From contig NC_020054.1 in the NCBI RefSeq assembly GCF_000331105.1, positions 5,548,555 through 5,612,554 of the forward strand: DNA of 64,000 bases, in the 5' to 3' direction. How positions within the stretch are numbered: the stretch's first letter is position 1; the number at the start of each line of letters is the position of its first letter. Both the position numbers and the translations under genes were made by a program. This document shows positions 53,670-63,615 of the stretch, in pieces. The DNA is from Fibrella aestuarina BUZ 2 (GTDB lineage Bacteria; Bacteroidota; Bacteroidia; Cytophagales; Spirosomataceae). The notes under the pieces are model-generated. The model had not been told where the DNA came from. It did not search any database and saw nothing but the letters and a program-made list of their open reading frames with translations.

Positions 53670-56639
53670 ATGATCACTTCGCTTACAAACAGAACGATTC
53701 CTTGCTCAATATTGATCTGGTTCGTGACGCTCACCGCCTCATTGGCACAGGGCGTACGCGGTCGTGTTGTCGACGTCAACAAATCACCAATTCCGGGGGC
53801 TACCGTGGTCGTGATGAGCAGTAACGTAGGGGCGACTACCGACGCCGATGGTACGTACAGCCTCCGATTACAGCCGGGTACGTATTCACTCCGGGTGAGT
53901 TTTGTGGGTTACGACAGCCAGACCGTCCCGGTTACCGTGCAGGCGGGAGAAACAGCCGTGGCCGATGTTTCGCTGGCGGAAACAGCCTCTAAGCTGGGCG
54001 AACTAGTGGTGATTGGCTCGCGGGCCGCCACGGCCCGTACCAACATACAGACGACGGTGCCGGTCGACGTTATTTCGACGAAAGAGATCAAGAATTTCTC
54101 GCAGGTCGATCTGGGGCAGGTGCTCAACTTTGTGGCCCCTTCGTTCAACTCCAACCGGCAGACCGTCACGGACGGCACGGACCACATCGACCCAGCTTCG
54201 CTGCGCGGCCTCGGCCCCGATCAGACGCTGGTGCTGGTCAACGGCAAACGCCGCCACACCTCGTCGCTGGTCAATATCAACGGGTCGGTGGGCCGGGGCG
54301 CCGTGGGGACGGATATGAATGTGATCCCCGTCGCCGCCGTCGAGCGGATCGAGGTGCTGCGCGACGGGGCCGCCGCCCAGTACGGCTCCGACGCCATCGC
54401 GGGCGTGATCAACGTGGTACTGAAGAAGAACTATCAGGGTTTGACGGCTTCGCTGATGACGGGCGGCAGCTTTACCAACATGACCTATCAGACGCCCAAC
54501 ATCGCCGGTGGCACCGACAACCACAGCGTTTCGCTTCACGACGGCAGGGTGTTTCAATTCGACATTTCAAAAGGGTTCCGGCTAGGTAGCCGGGGTTTCC
54601 TGACGGTGTCGGGGCAGGTGGTCGATCGCGAACGGACCAACCGCTCGGGTGAAGACAACGCACCGACCATCTACCTCGGCGCATCGGGCGGGTTCCCGGC
54701 GACGACGGCGTTACCGGCCGCCCAACGCCCGCAACTCCTGGCCGACGATGCTACGCTGGTGCGCCAACGCGGCTATGACCGCCGAAACATGGTCGTCGGC
54801 AACTCGAGCGCCCGCAACTACGGGGTGTTTGCCAACGGTAGCGTACCCCTCGGGCAGCGGTCGGAACTGTACTTCACGGGGGGCGTCACGAGCCGAAGTG
54901 GCACGGGCTACGGCAATAACCGCATCCCGGTTTCGCGCACGCAGCAGCCTCTCACCGCCGACGGCACCTTGTATTACCCGGATGGCTTCCTGCCCGCTAT
55001 CAAAGCGACCATTGGCGACCAATCCTTATTGGCTGGTTTCAAAACCAAATTCGGCCAGTGGAACATGGACCTGAGCAACACGTTCGGCCGTAACCAGTTT
55101 CGGTTCGACGTAGAGAATTCAGCCAACGCCTCGTTGCCAAACAGCAGTACGCCGCAAACGGCCTTCTACGCCGGTACGTTGAGCTTCGACCAGAACACGA
55201 CCAACCTCGATTTTTCGCGGCTGTACGAACGGGCGGGTAGCATTCGGAGCCTCAACCTGGCGTTCGGCGGCGAATTCCGGCGTGATCATTTCGTGATTGA
55301 ACCCGGTGAAGTCAATTCATACAGTGGTGACCCCAACAAACGCGTTCCGCTCGCCCCGCTGTCGCTAACGGGTACGTCGCCGGGCACGACCACCCCGCTG
55401 CCGGGTGCGCAGGTGTTCCCCGGTTACCAGCCCGATTTCGCCGTCGATAAGTCACGGACCAACGTGTCGCTCTATGGCGATGTCGAAGGCGAACTGTTCA
55501 ACCGGCTGCTGCTCGACGTGGCCGGGCGCTACGAGAATTACAGCGACTTCGGATCGGCCCTGACGGGTAAACTGGCCACGCGGCTGCGCCTTTCCGACGC
55601 CTTCAACCTGCGCGGGGCCATCAGCACGGGCTTCCGGGCGCCCAGCCTGCATCAGCGCTATTTCCAGAACATTAGTACGCAGTTTGTGAGTGGCAACCCA
55701 TCGAACACGTTGACGGTCAACAACGACAACCCCATTGCCCGGAATGTAATTGGAGTCGATGCCTTGCGGGCCGAAAAATCGGTCAACTATACCTTGGGCC
55801 TGACAGGGCGCATCGGGCGGAGTTTCACATTTACGGTGGATGCCTACCAGATCGACATCACCGACCGAATCGTGTATTCGGGCGGATTCAACCGGACGCT
55901 GCTGGGCTTTGGAGCCAACGATTATCCGGGTGTAAATCTGGTTCGGTTCTTTGCCAACGCGGCCAACACCCGCACCCGAGGCATCGACATCGTGGGGACC
56001 GAGCGCGTAACTCTCGGCGCGGCGCGGTTGTCGGTTTCGCTGGCCATGAATTTTAACAAGAACCTCGTGACGGGTATCAACAGCACGCCGCTGATCGACA
56101 ACCCAGCCAACAATGAAGGCAAGGGCGGCAACCCCGACAACTGGTTCAAAAATATCCTGTTCGACCGGCAGCAGCGGGGGTACATTGAGTCGTTCCTGCC
56201 CCGCGACAAGCAAAATCTGATCGTCGATTTCACGCTGGGTAAGTTCAATGCTAACCTGCGGATGGCGCGCTTTGGCAAGGCTCAGTTCCTGACCAACGCT
56301 GACCCCTACGCTAAGGATGCCAGCGGCAATTACTACAACAGCCAGTTTGCCCGCGATGCCAACGGCACGCCGTACATCGATCAGACGTACAGTCCCGTTG
56401 TCTACACCGACCTGACGCTGGGCTACGGCCTCACCAAACAGCTGACGCTGCAAGTGGGCGCCAACAACCTGTTCGACGTGTATCCAGATCAGATTTACCT
56501 CGATCCGCGCAACGCCCTCGGTTCGGTTGATTACAACTCGGGGCGCGACCAGAGCAACCGGAGCCGCTTCCTGTACGGCTCAAACCAAGGCGGTTTCAAC
56601 GGCCATTTCCTCTTCGGTCGCCTGTCGTTCTCGATGTAA
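53670..56639 (+). CDS. TonB-dependent receptor
   Basis: A 989-residue receptor with a signal peptide (MITSLTNRTIPCSILIWFVTLTASLAQ), a carboxypeptidase-regulatory-like domain (GVRGRVVDVNKSPIPGATVVV up to about residue 110), a plug (VIGSRAATARTNIQ, DLGQVLNFVAPSFN, SLRGLGPDQTLVLVNGKRRH, VERIEVLRDGAAAQYGSDAIAGVINVVLKK) and a beta-barrel ending LFGRLSFSM. It would import a large substrate by TonB. I chose the ATG at 53670 since it opens the signal peptide; an earlier in-frame ATG lies in the A/T-rich upstream region. Substrate unknown. It is followed by an inverted repeat that contains its stop codon. Confidence 0.93.
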   Translation: MITSLTNRTIPCSILIWFVTLTASLAQGVRGRVVDVNKSPIPGATVVVMSSNVGATTDADGTYSLRLQPGTYSLRVSFVGYDSQTVPVTVQAGETAVADVSLAETASKLGELVVIGSRAATARTNIQTTVPVDVISTKEIKNFSQVDLGQVLNFVAPSFNSNRQTVTDGTDHIDPASLRGLGPDQTLVLVNGKRRHTSSLVNINGSVGRGAVGTDMNVIPVAAVERIEVLRDGAAAQYGSDAIAGVINVVLKKNYQGLTASLMTGGSFTNMTYQTPNIAGGTDNHSVSLHDGRVFQFDISKGFRLGSRGFLTVSGQVVDRERTNRSGEDNAPTIYLGASGGFPATTALPAAQRPQLLADDATLVRQRGYDRRNMVVGNSSARNYGVFANGSVPLGQRSELYFTGGVTSRSGTGYGNNRIPVSRTQQPLTADGTLYYPDGFLPAIKATIGDQSLLAGFKTKFGQWNMDLSNTFGRNQFRFDVENSANASLPNSSTPQTAFYAGTLSFDQNTTNLDFSRLYERAGSIRSLNLAFGGEFRRDHFVIEPGEVNSYSGDPNKRVPLAPLSLTGTSPGTTTPLPGAQVFPGYQPDFAVDKSRTNVSLYGDVEGELFNRLLLDVAGRYENYSDFGSALTGKLATRLRLSDAFNLRGAISTGFRAPSLHQRYFQNISTQFVSGNPSNTLTVNNDNPIARNVIGVDALRAEKSVNYTLGLTGRIGRSFTFTVDAYQIDITDRIVYSGGFNRTLLGFGANDYPGVNLVRFFANAANTRTRGIDIVGTERVTLGAARLSVSLAMNFNKNLVTGINSTPLIDNPANNEGKGGNPDNWFKNILFDRQQRGYIESFLPRDKQNLIVDFTLGKFNANLRMARFGKAQFLTNADPYAKDASGNYYNSQFARDANGTPYIDQTYSPVVYTDLTLGYGLTKQLTLQVGANNLFDVYPDQIYLDPRNALGSVDYNSGRDQSNRSRFLYGSNQGGFNGHFLFGRLSFSM

Positions 56640-56733
56640 TGGATAGTTAATGTTCAATGCATAATGGACGATGTACAATGGGCAGGGCCGAGGCAAACCT
56701 CATTGTACATCGTCCATTATACATTGTACATTA
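56637..56733. repeat. Inverted repeat of AATGTACAATG family, stop to stop
   Basis: The left side (TAATG...CATAATGGACGATGTACAATG) and the right side pair over GGACGATGTACAATG and flanking words. The TonB receptor stop (TAA 56637-56639) opens it and the GMC stop (TTA 56731-56733) closes it. It shares words with 7441-7533 and 24893-24990. Confidence 0.82.
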
Positions 56734-58437
56734 CAACTGCTTGCGCTTCATCTCGGCGACGGCGAAGTTGACGGCGCGGGCGGTGAGTGCCATGAACGTG
56801 ATCGACGGGTTCTGCGTGCCGGTACTGGTCATGGCGGCACCATCCGTCACGAATACGTTCTTGACCAGATGCAGCTGATTGTGTGCGTTGAGTAACGACG
56901 TTTTTGGGTCGCGCCCCATCCTGACGCCGCCCATCTCGTGAATATCGAGACCGGGGTTGCGTTTGTCGAAGTCGGGGTGGATGTGCGTGTGGCCTGATTT
57001 CTCGAGCATGTAGACGCCCTGTTCCAGGAAATCGCGGCTCATTTTCTCGTCGTTATCGGTATAATCGACCGAGGTAACGAGTTGCGGAATCCCCCATTGA
57101 TCTTTCAAATCGCGGCTGAGCCGGACGTGGTTTTCGTAGCGCGGCACGGTTTCGCCCTGCATCATCATGTAGGTGTGCCACGGGCCGGGCTTGGTCAGAT
57201 TTTCCTTGAAATCAGCGCCAAACGTGGCCTCGCCCGGTACGCCCTGCCCCCGCCCCGAACTAAACGCGACCATGTAGCCCCGCAGAAACTCCATTTCCTG
57301 CCGGTGCACGTTGCGGAAATTGGGCATGAAGGCCGTCGTGGGCCGCCGACCGTAGTAATAGTCATTCTCGAACCCATCGTAAGTAGCGCTGATCGAGCCG
57401 CGGTAGTTGTGGAAGGCAACGTACCTACCCATCAGCCCATTGTCGTTGCCGAGCCCGTTGGGAAACCGCCGCGACGTGGAGTTCAATAGCAGCAGGTTGG
57501 TATTGAGGCAGGCGGCGTTGACGAAAATGATCCGGGCGAAATACTCCGTTACCTGCTTGGTGTTGGTGTCGATCACGCGCACACCCGTGGCCTTACCTTT
57601 CTGCTCGTCGTACAAAATCGACTCAACCACCGAGAAAGGCCGCAACGTGAGCTTGCCGGTTTTGGCCGCCCAGGGCAACGTGCTCGAATTACTGCTGAAA
57701 TAGGCCCCGAACGGACAGCCCCGGTAACACAGATGCCGCGCCTGACACTGCGCCCGCCCCTGCGCCCGGTGCACGTCTTTCGGCGAGGTCAGGTGCGCAC
57801 AGCGGCCAATGATCACGTGCCGGTCTTTGTAGAGCGAGGCCACCGTTTTCTGCACGTGCTTCTCCACGCAGTTCAACTCCCAGGGCGTCAGAAACTCGCC
57901 GTCTGGCAGCACGTCGAGGCCGTCTTTGTTGCCGCTGATCCCCGCAAATTTCTCGACGTGGCTGTACCAGGGGGCGATGTCATCGTACCGGATGGGCCAG
58001 TCGATAGCGGCGCCATCGCGGGCGTTGGCCTCGAAGTCATACTTGCTCCACCGCTGCGTTTGCCGCGCCCAGATCAGCGATTTACCGCCTACCTGATAGC
58101 CCCGAATCCAGTCGAAGGGTTTTTCCTGCACGTAGGGGTGATGGGCATCTTTCACGAAAAAATGCTGCGTGCCTTCGTCGAGCGCGTAGCATTTGGTAGC
58201 AATGGGGTTGGCCTCGTCGAAAGCCAGCGGCATGCGGTTGCGGTGCTGAAAATCCCAGGGATTGTTCATCGCCGTGGGGTAGTCTTCCACGTGCTTTACC
58301 TCGCGGCCCCGCTCCAGCACCAGCGTCCGCAAGCCTTTTTCACAGAGTTCTTTGGCCGCCCAGCCTCCACTAATCCCTGACCCAATCACGATGGCATCGT
58401 AGGTCTGCTGCGCCTTACCCGGTCCGTTGATGTTCAT
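56731..58437 (-). CDS. GMC family oxidoreductase (copy 2)
   Basis: A 568-residue flavoenzyme, paralogue of 37405-39135. The FAD loop YDAIVIGSGISGGWAAKELCEKGLRTLVLERGR, the RGYQVGGKSLIWARQ segment, HEMGGVRMGRDPKTSLLNAH and the C-terminal NPSITFMALTARAVNFAVAEM are all present. I chose the ATG at 58437 over a TTG at 58464. The two copies share motif order and length but are flanked by different genes. Probable substrates are sugar alcohols or steroids. It follows the SDR at 58477 in the same direction, 39 bases apart, suggesting one operon. Confidence 0.9.
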   Translation of the reverse strand: MNINGPGKAQQTYDAIVIGSGISGGWAAKELCEKGLRTLVLERGREVKHVEDYPTAMNNPWDFQHRNRMPLAFDEANPIATKCYALDEGTQHFFVKDAHHPYVQEKPFDWIRGYQVGGKSLIWARQTQRWSKYDFEANARDGAAIDWPIRYDDIAPWYSHVEKFAGISGNKDGLDVLPDGEFLTPWELNCVEKHVQKTVASLYKDRHVIIGRCAHLTSPKDVHRAQGRAQCQARHLCYRGCPFGAYFSSNSSTLPWAAKTGKLTLRPFSVVESILYDEQKGKATGVRVIDTNTKQVTEYFARIIFVNAACLNTNLLLLNSTSRRFPNGLGNDNGLMGRYVAFHNYRGSISATYDGFENDYYYGRRPTTAFMPNFRNVHRQEMEFLRGYMVAFSSGRGQGVPGEATFGADFKENLTKPGPWHTYMMMQGETVPRYENHVRLSRDLKDQWGIPQLVTSVDYTDNDEKMSRDFLEQGVYMLEKSGHTHIHPDFDKRNPGLDIHEMGGVRMGRDPKTSLLNAHNQLHLVKNVFVTDGAAMTSTGTQNPSITFMALTARAVNFAVAEMKRKQL

Positions 58438-58476
58438 AGCGTAGTTTTTTTTGTAGAGACGCAATCCCTTGCGCCG

Positions 58477-59223
58477 CTACGTTCGATAAATCGTTGTGGC
58501 GGCGGCCTGAGCGGCGGCCAGAATGGTGATGTCAGCGATGGTTACGTGAGCCGGAGCCGTAACGGCGTAAACGATCGTATCGGCAATGTCGGCGGCCTGC
58601 AACGGGTCGAAACCCGCGTATACCTGCGAAGCCCGGCTGGTATCGCCCTTGAAGCGGACCACCGAAAAGTCGGTTTCGACAGCACCGGGCGCAATGTTGG
58701 TCACTTTGATGCCGTGCTGCGTCAGGTCGAGGCGCATGCCCGTGCTTAACGCTTCAACAGCGGCTTTGCTGGCGCAGTAAACGGCCCCGTTGGCGTAGGT
58801 TTGCTTGCCGGCGATGCTGCTGAGGTTGACAATATGCCCCCGCTGGCGCGCCACCATGCCCGGCATGACCGCTTTCGATACATACAGAACGCCCTGCACG
58901 TTGCCGTCGATCATGGCGTCCCAATCGGCCAGATCGCCGTCTTGAATGGCCGATAGCCCGTGGGCATTTCCCGCGTTGTTCACCAGAATATCAATGGCCT
59001 GCCAGGCGTCGGGCAACGAGGCAATGGCGGCGGCAACGGCCTGGCTGTCGCGAACGTCGAACGTGAGCGAATACGTCTCAACCTGATCGCCCAGTGAAGC
59101 CGTTAGTTCGGCCAGTTTATCGGCCCGGCGGCCGCAAAGAATCAGGCGGTATCCCAGGCGGGCAAAGGCCTCGGCAGTAGCCCAGCCAATACCCGACGAG
59201 GCGCCGGTAATGAGTGCTGTCAT
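58477..59223 (-). CDS. Short-chain dehydrogenase (YdfG-like)
   Basis: A 248-residue SDR: TGASSGIGWATAEAF at the N-terminus, NNAGNAHG, and YCASKAAVEALS (catalytic Tyr and Lys). The segment LVNNAGNAHGLSAIQDGDLADWDAMIDGNVQGVLYV is close to YdfG/NADP-dependent 3-hydroxy acid dehydrogenases, which act on serine and related acids. There is no signal peptide. It is upstream of the GMC gene and likely in the same transcript, suggesting linked alcohol oxidation. Confidence 0.9.
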   Translation of the reverse strand: MTALITGASSGIGWATAEAFARLGYRLILCGRRADKLAELTASLGDQVETYSLTFDVRDSQAVAAAIASLPDAWQAIDILVNNAGNAHGLSAIQDGDLADWDAMIDGNVQGVLYVSKAVMPGMVARQRGHIVNLSSIAGKQTYANGAVYCASKAAVEALSTGMRLDLTQHGIKVTNIAPGAVETDFSVVRFKGDTSRASQVYAGFDPLQAADIADTIVYAVTAPAHVTIADITILAAAQAAATTIYRT

Positions 59224-59294
59224 GAGAACATCCGCTGCCGGTTCATCGGGCCCACGGCCATCGGCAAACGGTTGCCCAAGTTAGGCCGAAACGC

Positions 59295-59660
59295 TTATTC
59301 TTTCCGTATGGCCGTTAGTCGTACCGACTTGGCTTTATCCGTGGCGCTGGGTACGTCGGTAGGGCCGGGTTTGTAAATCGAACTGCTTTTCGAGCCAACA
59401 ACGCCCGAAAAAACAACCGGCAGCGGGGCCTGTTTAGCCGATGTATAGGCCAGGGCTTCCTGCTTCAGCGAGTCGGTCAGGTTGGTGGGTACGTACCTGG
59501 CGTTGGTCGTCAGGTCGGTGAGCACGTACTGGTAAACACCCCGTGAGATAGCCGATACGCTCAACGTACCCCGGCGGTTGGTCAGGGGCGGGGTCGAGCC
59601 ATGGCGCTGGGCCGACGCCACAAACGGCGCGAGCAGCAGGCAGAACAATAGTGCTTTCAT
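59295..59660 (-). CDS. Small secreted protein of unknown function
   Basis: A 121-residue protein with a signal peptide (MKALLFCLLLAPFVASAQ). The mature part is rich in Ser, Thr, Ala and Val with no cysteine (TPPLTNRRGTLSVSAISRGVYQYVLTDLTTNARYVPTNLTDSLKQEALAYTSAKQAPLPVVFSGVVGSKSSSIYKPGPTDVPSATD). It reads as one small beta-domain. I know no family. It is alone between the SDR and the divergent glycosylase gene. Confidence 0.75.
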   Translation of the reverse strand: MKALLFCLLLAPFVASAQRHGSTPPLTNRRGTLSVSAISRGVYQYVLTDLTTNARYVPTNLTDSLKQEALAYTSAKQAPLPVVFSGVVGSKSSSIYKPGPTDVPSATDKAKSVRLTAIRKE

Positions 59661-59749
59661 AGGGTTGAAGGTAGGAAATTAGACCGTGCGCGCAACGCAC
59701 GGAAACGCACCAACCAACGTACCCGGCGCAACGCCCCAACCAGCCAACC

Positions 59750-60388
59750 ATGCCCGACAGACTGCCCCTCGCCTACTACGAAGACCACGACACACTCACG
59801 CTGTCGCAACAGCTATTGGGCTGCGAATTCGTCCACGACTCGCCCGAAGGCCCGTCGGCAGGCATCATCGTCGAAACGGAAGGCTACGTGACCGGTGACC
59901 CCGCCTGCCACGCCTATCGCCGCGAAACCAAGCGCAACGCCGCCATGTTTGGCCCCGCCGGTACGTTGTATGTTTATCAGATTTACAATCATTACAACTG
60001 CATCAACGTGGTGACGGGACCGAAGGGCGTGGGCGAGGCGGTGCTGATTCGGGCCCTGCAACCCACCGAAGGCATCGACCTGATGACCCTGCGCCGCAAC
60101 GAAGCTTTTAAGACCGGGTTTGCCCGCTACCGCCAGAACACCATCGATAGCAGCACGGCCGACGGCTTCCGAAACCTGTGCAATGGCCCGGGCAAGCTGG
60201 TTATTTCGCTGGGAATCAGCCGAACCGAACACAATGGCTCGTCGCTGGTAACCGGCCCCATTTACATCCGACCCCGCGTGCTGACCGACTTCGACATGGT
60301 TACGACGACGCGGATTGGGATTACGCAGGGAGTCGACCTCCCCTACCGCTATTACATACAGGGCAACCGGTTCGTGAGCCGCAAATGA
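59750..60388 (+). CDS. DNA-3-methyladenine glycosylase (AAG/MPG type)
   Basis: A 212-residue AAG-fold repair enzyme that removes alkylated and deaminated purines. VETEGYVTGDPACHAYR holds the catalytic Glu, YQIYNHYNCINVVTGP the intercalating-loop region, and EAVLIRALQPTEG and NGPGKL are family signatures. Length is normal. It is convergent with the histidine kinase with five bases between the stop codons. Confidence 0.93.
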   Translation: MPDRLPLAYYEDHDTLTLSQQLLGCEFVHDSPEGPSAGIIVETEGYVTGDPACHAYRRETKRNAAMFGPAGTLYVYQIYNHYNCINVVTGPKGVGEAVLIRALQPTEGIDLMTLRRNEAFKTGFARYRQNTIDSSTADGFRNLCNGPGKLVISLGISRTEHNGSSLVTGPIYIRPRVLTDFDMVTTTRIGITQGVDLPYRYYIQGNRFVSRK

Positions 60389-60393
60389 CGCGA

Positions 60394-62055
60394 TCAGGCG
60401 AGTGCCTGTAGCGGCAGCGCGATCCAGAACGTAGTGCCGGCGCCGGGTTCACTCTGCACGTCGATAAAGCCCTTGTGGTTGTCCACAATCTTCTTGACGA
60501 TGGTCAGCCCGATGCCGGTGCCGGCATATTGACCCCGGTTATGCAGGCGCTGAAACATTCCGAAGATGCGGTCTTTGTGTTTGGTATCGAAGCCAATGCC
60601 GTTATCGCTCACGGCAATGACGGCGTACTGATCGGGCGGCAGTTGCCGATGTGGCACAGCCGACGCCGCCACGACTGATACGGTAATGACGGGCCGGTGC
60701 CCCGCCTGAAACTTGATGGCATTCCCGATCAGGTTCAGAAAGAGCTGGTGCATCTGACCGGCGGCACCCCACACGGCAGGCAGGTCTGTAGCCGTCAGAG
60801 TCGCCTGCTGCTCCAGCATAACCAGTTCCAGGTCGTCGCGAATCTGGTCGATGATGCCGTTGAGCGGCACCGGCTCGAAGCGGATCGTCTGGTCGGATAG
60901 CTGCGACAGTTGCAACACATCGTTGACCAGCGTTTGCATCCGGCCCGTGGCGCTGATCATCCGCTGAAACAGGTCGGCTTCCGTTGCCGTCAGGCGGTCG
61001 GCGATCAGGTCGGTCAGGCGGGTGCCGAAGGTCTGCACCTTGCGCAGGGGTTCTTTCAGGTCATGGCTGGCTACCGACGCAAACTGCATCAGGTCGAGGT
61101 TCGAGCGTTCGAGTGCCTGATTGGCCTGCCGCAGCGACTCCGTCCGCTCGGCCACCAGGGATTCCAGATTCTCAGCGGCGCGTTGCTGTTCGGTAATGTC
61201 GGCAATGGTGCCCAGCAGCCGAACGGCCTGCCCGGTCTCGTCGAAGAGCGTCTGCCCGCGTATGTCGACCCAGGCCATCGAGCCATCTGCCTTGATGATC
61301 GGCGTTTGCACATTGAGCATTCCTTCGCGAAACGCGTACATAAAGGCCGCCTCCACGCGGGCATGGTCGCTCACGGGAATGTGGCTGTAAAACTCATCTT
61401 TCTCCCAGGCCGTTTGCGGGCGGGTGTAGCCAAAGATCTCATCGTGCCGTAACGAGCGAATGCTCTTATTCCGAACCAGATCGACTTCCCACACCCCCAG
61501 CTTAGAGGCCTCGAGCGCCAGATTGAGCCGAATGCTGTTTTCCGCCATGCGCTGCTGGTCTTGCACTACCTTCGTAGTTTCCATGCAGGTAACGAACACA
61601 CCGCTGATCTGCCCCGCTTCATCGCCAATCGGGCTGTAACTAAACGTCCAGTACACGTCTTCGAGTTGTCCGTTGCGGTAGATCGGAATCAGCTGATCTT
61701 CGCTCCAGGTAGCGTCGCCACCCGCCATAATCTGATCGATCAGTGGTTTGATGATGCCCCAGATTTCGGGCCAGACCTGTTCACCCGGTTCGCCCAGCGC
61801 CGAGGGGTGTTTGCCGTTGTTACCCAGGCTGGGGCGGTAGGCATCATTATAGAAACAGATCAGATCGGGTCCCCAGAAAATGAACATCGGGAAGCGCGAA
61901 CGCATCAGTATGCTGAGGGCCGTGCGTAAACTCTGCGGCCAGGTGTCGGGCGTACCCATCCGCGACTGCGACCACTCCTTTTGCCGCATGAGGCGAGCCA
62001 TCTCGCCATTTCCCCACAAAGACGCGTATATCTGCCCGGTTGACTCCGTCTGCAT
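60394..62055 (-). CDS. PAS-domain sensor histidine kinase
   Basis: A 553-residue soluble kinase. Two PAS domains lie at about 35-165 (FYNDAYRPSLG, EDVYWTFSYSPIGDEAG) and 175-295 (LGVWEVDLVRNKS, HPDGS-like ADGSMAWVDIRGQTL), a coiled coil follows, and HisKA has His331 in SVASHDLKEPLRKVQTF. The ATPase domain has NLIGNAIKFQ, VSDNGIGFDTKHKDRIFGMFQRLH and GTGIGLTIVKKIVDNHKG. There are no membrane segments, so it senses an intracellular signal. No response regulator is adjacent. The ATG is at 62053-62055; the 220-base divergent gap to the MFS gene shows no clear promoter. Confidence 0.93.
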   Translation of the reverse strand: MQTESTGQIYASLWGNGEMARLMRQKEWSQSRMGTPDTWPQSLRTALSILMRSRFPMFIFWGPDLICFYNDAYRPSLGNNGKHPSALGEPGEQVWPEIWGIIKPLIDQIMAGGDATWSEDQLIPIYRNGQLEDVYWTFSYSPIGDEAGQISGVFVTCMETTKVVQDQQRMAENSIRLNLALEASKLGVWEVDLVRNKSIRSLRHDEIFGYTRPQTAWEKDEFYSHIPVSDHARVEAAFMYAFREGMLNVQTPIIKADGSMAWVDIRGQTLFDETGQAVRLLGTIADITEQQRAAENLESLVAERTESLRQANQALERSNLDLMQFASVASHDLKEPLRKVQTFGTRLTDLIADRLTATEADLFQRMISATGRMQTLVNDVLQLSQLSDQTIRFEPVPLNGIIDQIRDDLELVMLEQQATLTATDLPAVWGAAGQMHQLFLNLIGNAIKFQAGHRPVITVSVVAASAVPHRQLPPDQYAVIAVSDNGIGFDTKHKDRIFGMFQRLHNRGQYAGTGIGLTIVKKIVDNHKGFIDVQSEPGAGTTFWIALPLQALA

Positions 62056-62275
62056 TGTGTATCCGATCCTTTACCAACTACACAGCCTGTTTCTTCGTTA
62101 CCTCACGATTAACCGCCCCGTTCGCAGGCTAAATGTACGGTTGTTTGGCAGGATACGACACGGTTATATGAACAAAAACAAAGGCTGGCAGCTAACCCGC
62201 CCAATTTACGGACGGCCCTAACATTTTACCGGACGGGACAGACTATGGCGATCCAACCTGTAGCTTTCCAGTAAC

Positions 62276-63601
62276 ATGGAAAATCCGCTTTCGACGACTT
62301 TTTCGTCGACTCCGCCCAGCCGGCCAACGCTCGTTCTGAGTCAGAACAAGCCGCTGCGTTTTGTTGCCTTTTTTTACCTCTACGTGATGCAGGGCGTGCC
62401 GGCTGGCTTTGCCACCACCGCACTCGCCAACTACCTTGCAGCCGAGGGGCTCCGCTCCGACCGGATCGGTACGTTCGTGGCCATGCAGGGCCTCCCCTGG
62501 ACGTTTCAGTTTGTCTGGGGGCCGTTCATCGATAAGTTTCAGGGGTCGCGGCTGGGGCGGCGGCGGCCCTGGGTGCTGGCAGCGCAGAGTCTGGCCGTGA
62601 TCGCATCGCTGGGTATGCTGGTTGTCGACGATCCCGTCGGCAACGTCACGCTGCTGGGTATCGCCTTTTTCATCCACAGCGCCGTGGCGTCGGTGCAGGA
62701 TGCGAGCGTGGATGCCATGGCCATTTCGACCATTCCCGAAGATGAGCGCGGTCGCATCAATGCCTTCATGCGGGGCGGTTTTCTGGTCGGGACGGGGATG
62801 GGGGCGGCAGGGCTGGCCTACGTGCTGCGGCACGCGGGTTTCCACACGGCCGTGCTGACCCAATCGGCGTTTCTGCTGACGCTGACGGTGCTCACTTTTT
62901 TCATTCGTGAAAAAGCCACCGATGCCCTCTTCCCCGGCCAAGCCCTGCCAGCGGCCGCCGTTCGGGCGCATCAGCAACATCAGCACAGCATCGGCTGGCT
63001 CTTCAGGGAGTTGTTCCGGGGATTGAGCTCGCGGGAAAGCCTGCGCTGGTTCGTGCCCATTCTGCTGGTGTATTCGTGCCAGAACGCCTTCATCCGCGCC
63101 TACAACGTGCACCTGATTCAGCAATTGGGCTGGCGCGATACAGAACTGTCGGGTCTGACGGGCAGCTACGGCGTGGCCATTGTGGTCGTCGTAATTCTGC
63201 TCGGTGGCTGGCTGGCCGACCGTGTCGGCGCCAAACGCCTCCTGCCCTACATCGTCGGGTTTCACGTAACGTACCTGCTGGCAATCAACCTGCTTGCCCC
63301 TTATTGGACCAATCCGACGGTAGCCTCGCTCGGCGCCGTTTGCTGGAATATGATGGACCCCAGCCTGAGCGTAGCCGCCATCCCAATCCTGATGGCACTC
63401 TGCCGACCTGACGTTGAGGGTTCGCAATTCACGACCTACATGGCGCTGATCAACCTGTCGGATGTTATCGGCGCGTTCGTGTCGGGTCATGCCCAGCGTT
63501 ACGTCACAGCCCCAACGATTGGACTGTTTGTCGCCACGATCGCCGGAGCCTGCCTGCTCTGGCTGGTGTTGACGGCCAACCGCCAGCCGGTCGGCCAGTG
63601 A
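62276..63601 (+). CDS. MFS transporter (AmpG/RhtX-like)
   Basis: A 441-residue membrane carrier with about 12 helices. It begins LRFVAFFYLYVMQGVPAGFATTALANYL and carries the MFS loop LGRRRPWVLAAQ (DRxGRR-like) after helix 2. VQDASVDAMAISTIPEDERGRINAFM is a motif of the AmpG/acetyl-CoA and RhtX-FptX siderophore transporter groups. Its substrate could be a muropeptide or siderophore; not decided. It is convergent with the truncated hydrolase gene at the right edge. Confidence 0.88.
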   Translation: MENPLSTTFSSTPPSRPTLVLSQNKPLRFVAFFYLYVMQGVPAGFATTALANYLAAEGLRSDRIGTFVAMQGLPWTFQFVWGPFIDKFQGSRLGRRRPWVLAAQSLAVIASLGMLVVDDPVGNVTLLGIAFFIHSAVASVQDASVDAMAISTIPEDERGRINAFMRGGFLVGTGMGAAGLAYVLRHAGFHTAVLTQSAFLLTLTVLTFFIREKATDALFPGQALPAAAVRAHQQHQHSIGWLFRELFRGLSSRESLRWFVPILLVYSCQNAFIRAYNVHLIQQLGWRDTELSGLTGSYGVAIVVVVILLGGWLADRVGAKRLLPYIVGFHVTYLLAINLLAPYWTNPTVASLGAVCWNMMDPSLSVAAIPILMALCRPDVEGSQFTTYMALINLSDVIGAFVSGHAQRYVTAPTIGLFVATIAGACLLWLVLTANRQPVGQ

Positions 63602-63615
63602 GTTGGCAGAGGGGG

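Noticed and set aside
37405..58437. The two GMC genes as a recent duplication by transposition
   Set aside because: They share motifs and length, but the proteins differ in many segments and no repeated DNA flanks them.
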